A stretch of 64,000 bases of DNA from assembly GCA_947502355.1 (NCBI GenBank), contig CANMZP010000012.1, positions 1-64,000 of the forward strand, given 5' to 3'. Shown one piece after another: positions 37,457 to 44,491 of the stretch. Source of the stretch: an uncultured Thalassotalea sp. (GTDB lineage: Bacteria > Pseudomonadota > Gammaproteobacteria > Enterobacterales > Alteromonadaceae). Position numbers and translations under genes: made by a program. Under the pieces are notes generated by a model, which saw only the letters and a list, made by a program, of their open reading frames with translations, was not told the origin of the DNA and did not search any database. Within the stretch, counting starts at the first letter, position 1. Every line of letters starts with the position of its first letter.

Positions 37457-38473
37457 ATGGCAACCATTTACGAAGTATCAAAACTTGCAGGTGTTTCATT
37501 AGCTACCGTATCTAGAGTAATGAACAAAAATGCCAAGGTAAGCGACAAAACCAAGGCTAAGGTATTAGACGCCATGGAAGCCCTTGGTTATCGCCCCAAT
37601 AATATTGCTCGTTCGCTTGCCTCAAACCGTACCGATAGTGTTGGCATTATGGTGTCTGAGCTACATGGCCCATTTTTTGGCGACATGATGGCCGGTATTG
37701 AAGAAGAGCTGCGTGCGGCAGGCAAACATGTGGTCATCACCACCGGTGGCGATACCCTTGAAGAAGATAAAGAGCACGGTGAGAAAGAAGGCATCGACTT
37801 TTTAATTGACCGTAATTGTGATGCCCTAATCGTCCATGTTGAGTCCATCAGTGACGAATACCTAATTAACCTTCATAAAGGAAAAACCCCAGTTTACCTA
37901 ATGAGCCGTTATGTTAAACAAATGGCCGATAACTGCATTAGTTTAAACAACGAACAAGGGGGTTACTTGGCCGCTAAAGCCCTAATTGATAAGGGGCATG
38001 AAAAAATCGCCTACATTTCTGGCCCGCTATTTAAACCCGACTCCACCGCTCGTTTAAACGGTCATAAACGCGCTCTTAGCGAGCATGGTATTGATTTTGA
38101 TGAGCGATTACTTTGCACCGGCGAATTTAAAGAAATCGGTGGTACGAAAGGCTTAAAACACCTTATTGATACCGGCGTAGAATTTACCGCCGTAGCCTGT
38201 GGTAACGATGAAATCGCCTCTGGGGTAATGAAATATGCCCGAGAGCACAACATGAAACTGCCTGAAGATTTATCGGTTATTGGTTTCGATAATGTTAATT
38301 TTGCCAGTTATATTTACCCTACCCTCACCACCATAGATAACCCGGTAAGACGAATGGGCCGTATGGCCGCCAAACTTGTGCTGCAAGATGTTTACCGTCA
38401 AAAACAAGACGACATTAAACGTATTTTCGAACCCAAATTAATTGAACGACATACCATCTTGGAAAAGTCTTAA
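37457..38473 (+). CDS. LacI-family transcriptional repressor
   Basis: This 338-residue LacI/GalR regulator has the helix-turn-helix at residues 3-25 (TIYEVSKLAGVSLATVSRVM), the hinge RPNNIARSLASN, and a periplasmic-binding-protein-like effector domain with LPEDLSVIGFDN. It lies in the middle of the sugar locus and is the obvious reader of the six TGTAAGCGCTTwCA sites at 27511, 27730, 27785, 35930, 36008 and 40242. The effector is unknown; cellobiose or another beta-glucoside is likely from the neighbours. No operator lies directly before its own start, but read-through from GH1 would link them. Confidence 0.92.
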   Translation: MATIYEVSKLAGVSLATVSRVMNKNAKVSDKTKAKVLDAMEALGYRPNNIARSLASNRTDSVGIMVSELHGPFFGDMMAGIEEELRAAGKHVVITTGGDTLEEDKEHGEKEGIDFLIDRNCDALIVHVESISDEYLINLHKGKTPVYLMSRYVKQMADNCISLNNEQGGYLAAKALIDKGHEKIAYISGPLFKPDSTARLNGHKRALSEHGIDFDERLLCTGEFKEIGGTKGLKHLIDTGVEFTAVACGNDEIASGVMKYAREHNMKLPEDLSVIGFDNVNFASYIYPTLTTIDNPVRRMGRMAAKLVLQDVYRQKQDDIKRIFEPKLIERHTILEKS

Positions 38474-38531
38474 AATAGCAGTCTGCCCATAGACAAGAAA
38501 ATACGCCGTCATCCCCCCACAACTAGAAAGC

Positions 38532-38556
38532 ACTTAGGTGACGACGTCACCTAAGT
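38532..38556. other. Perfect hairpin between convergent genes
   Basis: ACTTAGGTGAC and its exact complement GTCACCTAAGT enclose a three-base loop (GAC). There is no T-run. It lies 58 bases after the LacI stop and before the end of the convergent symporter gene, so it may block read-through or protect 3' ends. Confidence 0.7.
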
Positions 38557-38604
38557 CAGCTAAGTCACCGTACATGACTGTCTTCACTGTGTCAGGATAG
38601 TTGT

Positions 38605-40131
38605 TTAAACAACCGCTCTACGTTCAACCAACTCGCAGCCAATTTGTTGCATTTGCTGATTACTTAATGGGTAAAACACCATTAATAGTGCCCCCGCAAA
38701 AGCAAAAGCGGCAGGGATCCAGCTCATTAAGAGTTGCATTCCAGGCAATGAGGCTGAGATGGTGGCTTGATCCATGCCATCGTAGCCATAACCAGCTAAA
38801 ACAACTAAAACAAGCGCTCCGGCAAAGCCGCCACCGGTTTTTTGTACAAACGTGCCCGCAGAATAAATTAACCCGGTAGCACGTCGTTTGTTTTTCCACT
38901 CCGAATAATCTGCCGAGTCCCCTAACATCGTAAAAAACAAGGTTGGCATCATGGCCGCAAAAAATTCAGCACTGCAACCTAGGGTAAAAATAGCCACTAA
39001 ATTGCCACTAGGAACCCAATAAAATGCCGCAGTTAACGCACCACTTAATACCAAAGAAACAATAAACAACTTACCTTTGCCTAAGATTTTAGCCAAAGAG
39101 CCGGTTGCCAATGCCCCTAAAATGGACACGATAAGTAAGGCAATAAAATACTTACCAGCCATCAATTCATCACCCACATGGTATTTAAAATAATAGGCGA
39201 TGGTGCCGTATTTAATGCCATTAAACATCATGGTTAAAAAGCCAATTCCTAGCAATATAAGCCAAGGCTTATTGGTAAGAAGATCAACAACATCTTGCTG
39301 GGTACCGGTGAGTTTATCGGATGGGTTATTGAGTAATTTTTTAATCACCACCGACATAGAGCCCATAACAATCACAAAGAAAATACCAGTATAAATGTCT
39401 CGATAATAGAAAAATAAGGTCACCGACAACAAGGGCAAAATAATAAAGGGCAAATTCTTGGATAAGTCGAGTAACTCAGATTTTAAATTACTAGAGGGGT
39501 CAATTTCTGGGGTAATGCGCTCTTTTGTTGTGGCCACGGTAATTAGCATCAAGGCAATTAAAATTGCCGCAAAAAAGTACATCGTATATTGATACCCTTG
39601 GGCGTCGTTACCTTCACCAAAATACGCAACTAAATCCGGTAAGAACCCCATCACCAATAAACCACCTGCAAAGGCGCCTGCAAATCGAAAACCCGATAAG
39701 CTGGTGCGTTCACTGTCACTTGGTGTCATTACCCCCATAAGTGCTGAGTAAGGGACATTATTCACCGTATAGGCAAGGGTTAAACCAATGTAAGTTGCAT
39801 AAGCAAAAATTAATTTTCCGGTGTCGCTAAAATCCGGGGTGGTAAAGCACAGCACCATAAATAATGCGAGAAAAGGCGTTGACCATAATATCCAAGGCCT
39901 AAACTTTCCCCAACGGGTATGGGTTCTGTCGCTTACCATGCCCATGATGATATCTGTAACCCCATCAGAAAGCCTTACCACCAAAAATAACATGGCAGCA
40001 GCGGCAGCGGTTAAACCAAACGTATCGGTATAAAAAACGGCTAAGTAGGCTAATGCGCCGCGCCACACTAGATTAGCAGCGGCATCCCCCATGGCATAAC
40101 CGACTTTCTCATAAAATGGCAACTTACTCAT
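38605..40131 (-). CDS. GPH-type MFS sugar:cation symporter 2
   Basis: This 508-residue transporter belongs to the same GPH family as the one at 26026. It shares YEKVGYAMGDAAANLVW, DGVTDIIMGMVSDRTHTRWGKFRPW and GDSADYSEWKNKRRATGLIYSAG. An extra segment of about 40 residues in the middle (RDIYTGIFFVIVMGS) is two added hydrophobic stretches. It is monocistronic, with one operator TGTAAGCGCTTTCA 111 bases upstream, so it joins the same regulon and probably feeds GH1. Confidence 0.88.
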   Translation of the reverse strand: MSKLPFYEKVGYAMGDAAANLVWRGALAYLAVFYTDTFGLTAAAAAMLFLVVRLSDGVTDIIMGMVSDRTHTRWGKFRPWILWSTPFLALFMVLCFTTPDFSDTGKLIFAYATYIGLTLAYTVNNVPYSALMGVMTPSDSERTSLSGFRFAGAFAGGLLVMGFLPDLVAYFGEGNDAQGYQYTMYFFAAILIALMLITVATTKERITPEIDPSSNLKSELLDLSKNLPFIILPLLSVTLFFYYRDIYTGIFFVIVMGSMSVVIKKLLNNPSDKLTGTQQDVVDLLTNKPWLILLGIGFLTMMFNGIKYGTIAYYFKYHVGDELMAGKYFIALLIVSILGALATGSLAKILGKGKLFIVSLVLSGALTAAFYWVPSGNLVAIFTLGCSAEFFAAMMPTLFFTMLGDSADYSEWKNKRRATGLIYSAGTFVQKTGGGFAGALVLVVLAGYGYDGMDQATISASLPGMQLLMSWIPAAFAFAGALLMVFYPLSNQQMQQIGCELVERRAVV

Positions 40132-40241
40132 ATATCATCCAATTTCTAATAGTTATTCATTAGGTTAAAAAAGAATATCAATAACTTATCAACACCTGCA
40201 AGTACGGAAAGTCGATGTTATTTAAACGCCCACAAAACCAA

Positions 40242-40255
40242 TGTAAGCGCTTTCA
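40242..40255. promoter_or_regulatory. LacI-family operator (second symporter)
   Basis: TGTAAGCGCTTTCA, 111 bases upstream of the second GPH symporter start, identical to three other sites in the locus. Confidence 0.8.
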
Positions 40256-40317
40256 TTAAAGAGTAATTTACAACCATAGTCAAACTATTTTTTGAAAGTC
40301 AGTTAACGATTTGTACG

Positions 40318-40386
40318 CCGTGCGCAGCACTGTCATCCCACCGTGCGCAGCACTGTCATCCCACCGTGCGCAGCACTGTCATCCCA
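40318..40386 (+). repeat. 23 bp tandem repeat, three perfect copies, plus hairpin
   Basis: A 23-base unit beginning CCGTGCGCAGCACTGTCA repeats exactly three times (40318, 40341, 40364). After the third copy comes CCGTG, then TTTTGGGTGGGAT, which pairs with ATCCCAC (40381-40387) to make a hairpin. Such GTCATCCCACC-type repeats are common between genes in Alteromonadales and are probably REP-like elements. There are no spacers, so it is not a CRISPR. Confidence 0.85.
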
Positions 40387-40544
40387 CCGTGATTTTGGGT
40401 GGGATCTACTCCAGTTTCAAAGTGACTATAATTATTCTGCATTTGAGAAAAGAATTTTTAACACATCACCCTGCATATTGAATATTTAACGACTCTTAAA
40501 CAAATTTATGGGGGAATCGTGTGTAAAAGTGTAAACTCACTTTT

Positions 40545-40569
40545 AGTGTATGCCCGTCTCATATACACT
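40545..40569. promoter_or_regulatory. Inverted repeat upstream of ArsR regulator
   Basis: AGTGTAT (40545-40551) and ATACACT (40563-40569) form an inverted repeat with an 11-base spacer, 39 bases before the ArsR-family ATG. It may be the autoregulatory site or only a promoter-associated repeat. Confidence 0.4.
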
Positions 40570-40607
40570 AGCGTTAATGATATAAATGTTTAATTCAAAG
40601 TAGAGTC

Positions 40608-40907
40608 ATGTCCGATACAAATATGGTTGAAGAAGTCAAAGCCGCTTCTGACTTTTTAAAACTTATGAGCAATGAAGTAAGATTGCTTATTTTATGCTGT
40701 CTAATGGAAGATAAGCTAACGGTAGGAGAGTTAAATGAGAAGGTTGGTGTGAGTCAATCATCGCTTTCACAACACCTGGCGAAACTTAGAGAAGATAACG
40801 TTGTTGAAACCCAAAGAGATGGGTTAAATATTTATTACAGTGTATCAAAGCCTATTGTAGGCAATATTTTGAAAATCCTTCACGAAGAATTTTGCCCTAA
40901 CAAATAA
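40608..40907 (+). CDS. ArsR/SmtB-family regulator, SqrR/BigR-like persulfide sensor
   Basis: This 99-residue winged-helix regulator has the ArsR fold with the recognition helix in VSQSSLSQHLAKLREDNVVE. It lacks the ELCVCDL metal-binding motif of arsenic sensors. Instead it has Cys30 (with Cys31) in LLILCC and Cys96 in the C-terminal EEFCPNK. The spacing of 66 residues equals that of Cys41 and Cys107 in SqrR, which form a polysulfide bridge when persulfide is present. The gene lies beside, and points towards, a polysulfide- or thiosulfate-reductase-like operon, fitting a sulfur-responsive role. Confidence 0.8.
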   Translation: MSDTNMVEEVKAASDFLKLMSNEVRLLILCCLMEDKLTVGELNEKVGVSQSSLSQHLAKLREDNVVETQRDGLNIYYSVSKPIVGNILKILHEEFCPNK

Positions 40908-41059
40908 GGCATTCTCGCTTTCTGCAAATCCTTTTTCCTAATATCCTTTTTTTGTAAACCCTTTCTTGAAATTAGGGTAGTTAAACATTTTATCTTGGTT
41001 GACTAAAAATGAATTAGTCTAAAAATGAATGACTACCCTGATTGATCACTACCTAAAAC

Positions 41060-42460
41060 CTAGTAGTTGTAACGGATCATCGCACGCAAGTCTTGTGCAC
41101 TCTCGACAACCATAGAGCCGTAACCCGCCGCATTTGCTTGTTTAATGGTCATAGGGGCACCACTGTTGCCAAAGAAGCCATTGCTGCCTGAATAGTCATA
41201 TTCAATATGCGTATAACGAAGTTGGAAATACAACGAATCACCAATAATCGGTAGATTATAATACGCTTCGTATGCATCACCACGCGCCGCAATTTTAGAG
41301 CCAATCATGGTGTCTTCACCGTAGGTAAATGAACGCCAGTATTTTGAACCATGGTTAAATTCAATGCCGAAACGGTCACCCTCTGTAAAGGCTGGGAACG
41401 TTGCGCCAAGCCAGTAAGAATAGCCTTTTTCATCATCATCGGAACCTAGCATGCCGTAGTTACCACCACTAGACATTTTACCATCTGGGCTTGTTTTTGA
41501 TGCCGAGCCAGATACAAATAAAACCGTATCATCAAGGAAGTCATTGATAAACTCACCAACACCATTAACTTGCATTGAAATCGTCAAGTTTTCCAAATCA
41601 CCTAATTGCTCAAACCCTGTTGGCATGCCGGTTGCGCTATAGCCCATATCAATTAAGTTCGTGGCATAGTAGTACTGAGACTTAATGTTGTATTGACCAT
41701 TATTATACGGAGTAACAATAAGACCGACCATATCGATATTATCTAATCCGTCGTCATACTCTACGTAGTCCGTACCATTTGATGAAAATCTTGGCGTGGC
41801 ATCGGCGCTTAAGCCGCGACCAGTACAAAGTTTTGCATCCATACCGCTGATGCCCGTTAATTCATCCAATTTAACAACAACACTTAAGCCATCAAATTCA
41901 ACGTCGATAGAGTGACCTAATGGCGATTTCGCTTCATCATAGCCATTACGATTATTGGCAAGAAATCCCCCCGTTGAAGGACGTCGACCAATACTTGCTG
42001 TCCAATCAAGCTCACTGCCTAGGAAGTTATCACCTAGGTATAAAATATAAGCCTCTTTTACATTTAAGCCATTGTCACCTAAATTTTCGTTAATTACCCA
42101 GTCAAACTCTCCCATTCCCGGATTCATTGGGTTTGTGGTTGTTTCACCAAAGGCTTTGTTGTAAGAAAGCAGGCCTTTAAAAACCAAATTATCAAAAGGT
42201 TGATAGCCTATGCCAATTTCTAGGCGGTTTGATAATAAAGAATCGTTAGAGCGATCAGAGCCATCGGCCATTTCATAATCAATGCTATCCATGGTTACTC
42301 TATAATCGGCACTGAATTTTAAATTAGAACCACCAACTTTTTTTTGCAGTTCTCTAATTTGCTCTTTTAAATTAGCGATATCTTGTGCTTGGTCTGCGAA
42401 AGCTGGCATAGATAAAGCCAACACCAGTGAAGCAGTAATTGCTGTTAGTTTAAGTTTCAT
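41060..42460 (-). CDS. DUF3373-type outer-membrane beta-barrel protein
   Basis: This 466-residue protein has a signal peptide (about 1-22), a short coiled coil (DIANLKEQIRELQKKVGG, about 27-44) and then a long series of beta-strands that ends in an aromatic residue (AMIRYNY), consistent with an outer-membrane barrel. The opening KFSADYRVTMDSIDYEMADG and the whole plan match DUF3373. It lies just downstream of the molybdoenzyme genes on the same strand, 116 bases after the membrane subunit, and may let substrate or sulfur products cross the outer membrane. Confidence 0.75.
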   Translation of the reverse strand: MKLKLTAITASLVLALSMPAFADQAQDIANLKEQIRELQKKVGGSNLKFSADYRVTMDSIDYEMADGSDRSNDSLLSNRLEIGIGYQPFDNLVFKGLLSYNKAFGETTTNPMNPGMGEFDWVINENLGDNGLNVKEAYILYLGDNFLGSELDWTASIGRRPSTGGFLANNRNGYDEAKSPLGHSIDVEFDGLSVVVKLDELTGISGMDAKLCTGRGLSADATPRFSSNGTDYVEYDDGLDNIDMVGLIVTPYNNGQYNIKSQYYYATNLIDMGYSATGMPTGFEQLGDLENLTISMQVNGVGEFINDFLDDTVLFVSGSASKTSPDGKMSSGGNYGMLGSDDDEKGYSYWLGATFPAFTEGDRFGIEFNHGSKYWRSFTYGEDTMIGSKIAARGDAYEAYYNLPIIGDSLYFQLRYTHIEYDYSGSNGFFGNSGAPMTIKQANAAGYGSMVVESAQDLRAMIRYNY

Positions 42461-42576
42461 GATTATTTTCCCTAGTAATTAAAAATCTTTTTATGTCGTC
42501 AGTAGCCGATTAACTAACCACTGACATTTGTTTATTTAATTGCGAAACTTTTTGGTTTCGCTTAGCCGCAAAACGC

Positions 42577-43839
42577 TTAATGTTGTTTTAATTTTGCGAC
42601 CGAAAATAGCCCGTCGAATACTTTGTAGGTAATGAGTGCCACGCCAATTGAGCCAATAACAATGCATAGCTCGCCAAGGTGAGGCGCGGTATAAATAAAA
42701 GGTTCTGCTACGTCGTACACTTCGTTTTTTTCAAAACCGGTACCAAAGCGATTGGACATCGGCACCGCGTTGCCGCCGTAAACAAAGATAAGTCGTGAGA
42801 CAAAACCACCAATAATGACCAACATTGACGCCAGAACCGTTCGATTAGCATTGCCCGGTTTAATCAGCAAAAGCAGCGAAAGAACAAACGTCAGCAGCAC
42901 GTAGCCGAAAAAGTAAAGGGTACTAAACGGTCCTTGCAGGATCATGTTCGCCCACACTTTATCAACGCTCATGTAGCCAACAACCTCAAACACGCCTAAT
43001 AAAACGATGGCGATAAGCATGGTGCGACGAATCAGACTCATCAGCGGTTGATATTCCGATTTATTGCGGTGTACCAAATAGGTATATACCCCCATAACAC
43101 CAAGCGAACTAACAAAGGACGAAACAATAAAGTACAAGGTAAGGGCCGGAAATTGTGTCCACAAATGCCTTGCTGTGTTCATTGAGAACAGGCTTGCTTG
43201 AATGTAATATTCAATAAAATCAATACCAATGCTCATAATTACAATAACCAGCGCTAACTTTCTGGCTAACGCTCTGTTGTTGGTAAGTAACAGGTAGATT
43301 TCAAATAAAACAAACGGAATATAAACCAGGTAAAGTGGCAACATCATCCACATGGCCGCTTCGGTATTTGGGGTAATGAGCATCCAAGGAATATTTAAAA
43401 CGTGTAAGTCGGTTGTAATGGTAAATAGGCCGGCAAAGACCATTGCAACACCAACCACCATAAAACCTACAGAGAGCTTCTCAATAACCTTAAATTTCAA
43501 CAGTTCGGCTAGTGCAACCAGAAATATAATGCCGCTACCGGTGTACAACATAAACATGTAGTTTGAAATTAAAACCGTCCAAGGAGAGTTCCTATCGATT
43601 TCGCCAACGGTGCCAAAAATCGCCTCGCGCATTGCTTCTTTTAGCGCTGGGTTAGTGGGGTCAATGCCGGCATCGTGTGCCGTTAAGGTCGCACTGAAAT
43701 AGCGCAGATCATAAACCTGATAAAGCCCTAATATCCCTACAATTAAAAGAAGATAGGCCAATAACATCGCTCGATTAAAAAACATCTGTTTAAACGACAT
43801 TTTATTTATGTCTAAACCCGCAAAAGTTATCATTTCCAT
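42577..43839 (-). CDS. NrfD/PsrC-type membrane subunit of a molybdoenzyme
   Basis: This 420-residue integral membrane protein with about nine to ten helices is of the NrfD/PsrC type, which passes electrons between menaquinol and the periplasmic Fe-S subunit. Conserved charged residues sit in loops such as WTQFPALTLYFIVSSFV. It is encoded after the catalytic and Fe-S subunits, and its start overlaps the Fe-S gene by ten bases, so the three form one complex. The family is clear; the substrate of the complex is not set by this subunit. Confidence 0.85.
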   Translation of the reverse strand: MEMITFAGLDINKMSFKQMFFNRAMLLAYLLLIVGILGLYQVYDLRYFSATLTAHDAGIDPTNPALKEAMREAIFGTVGEIDRNSPWTVLISNYMFMLYTGSGIIFLVALAELLKFKVIEKLSVGFMVVGVAMVFAGLFTITTDLHVLNIPWMLITPNTEAAMWMMLPLYLVYIPFVLFEIYLLLTNNRALARKLALVIVIMSIGIDFIEYYIQASLFSMNTARHLWTQFPALTLYFIVSSFVSSLGVMGVYTYLVHRNKSEYQPLMSLIRRTMLIAIVLLGVFEVVGYMSVDKVWANMILQGPFSTLYFFGYVLLTFVLSLLLLIKPGNANRTVLASMLVIIGGFVSRLIFVYGGNAVPMSNRFGTGFEKNEVYDVAEPFIYTAPHLGELCIVIGSIGVALITYKVFDGLFSVAKLKQH

Positions 43840-44489
43840 TCTTGACTCCTTCTTTTAGCAGCGCGCTCATATAGAGGTTTTATCTCATCCCAAGTGTGAA
43901 TTTTGGTGTTGGGGCCAATACTTTGTTTGGCGTAGGCTTCATCTTCAGGTACCAAATAGAAAAGCTTTGGCAGTGTGCCGATTTCTTCTTTTTGAAAGAA
44001 AAAACGTCGTTTTTCAAGAAGCTTAACAAGGTCACTATTAGGATCATCTAAATCCCCAAAGGTGCGCACTTTGGTTGGGCAAGTTGCCTGACACGCGGTT
44101 GTTCCTGTTTCAGCAATTTGATGTTCGCAAAAGGTACATTTATCTACCGCAACTTTGGTGTCATCAATAAAGCGAGCGTCGTAAGGACAGGCTTCCATGC
44201 AGCCTTTACAAAGAATGCATTGGTCGGCGTTAACCTTGATAATGCCGCCGGCAATGTAATGACTGGCGTTGGTTGGACAAACCGAAACACAGGGCGCATC
44301 AATACAATGATTGCATTGTGAGGGGTACAGATTGACAAAAGGTTTTCCTTCATTGCTACCTTCAACCATACCTACCCAAATACGCTGTTTGTCGGCGCCC
44401 AGCTGAACGCCGTTTTCTTCTTTACAAGCGACTTCACAGGCCTTGCAATTTATGCAGCTTTGATAATCTAGAGCCATTGCATAGTTCAT
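43830..44489 (-). CDS. Four-cluster ferredoxin subunit (PsrB/PhsB/TtrB-like)
   Basis: This 219-residue electron-transfer subunit carries four [4Fe-4S] binding groups: CINCKACEVACKEENG near residue 11, CNHCIDAPCVSVCP near 58, CILCKGCMEACP near 92, and CTFCEH plus CQATCP near 118-138. It links the catalytic molybdopterin subunit and the membrane NrfD-like subunit. It has no signal peptide, so it is probably exported together with the Tat-targeted catalytic subunit. It lies two bases downstream of the catalytic gene. Confidence 0.92.
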   Translation of the reverse strand: MNYAMALDYQSCINCKACEVACKEENGVQLGADKQRIWVGMVEGSNEGKPFVNLYPSQCNHCIDAPCVSVCPTNASHYIAGGIIKVNADQCILCKGCMEACPYDARFIDDTKVAVDKCTFCEHQIAETGTTACQATCPTKVRTFGDLDDPNSDLVKLLEKRRFFFQKEEIGTLPKLFYLVPEDEAYAKQSIGPNTKIHTWDEIKPLYERAAKRRSQEWK

Positions 44490-44491
44490 AA

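Larger units (their letters stand above)
40132..40607. other. Intergenic stretch with operator, tandem repeat and inverted repeat
   Basis: These 476 bases hold the operator at 40242, a three-copy 23 bp tandem repeat with a final hairpin (40318-40405), and an inverted repeat (40545-40569) close to the ArsR start. No gene is visible. Confidence 0.6.

Noticed and set aside
40318-40386. Possible CRISPR array
   Set aside because: The three 23 bp units are directly adjacent with no unique spacers, and there are no cas genes.
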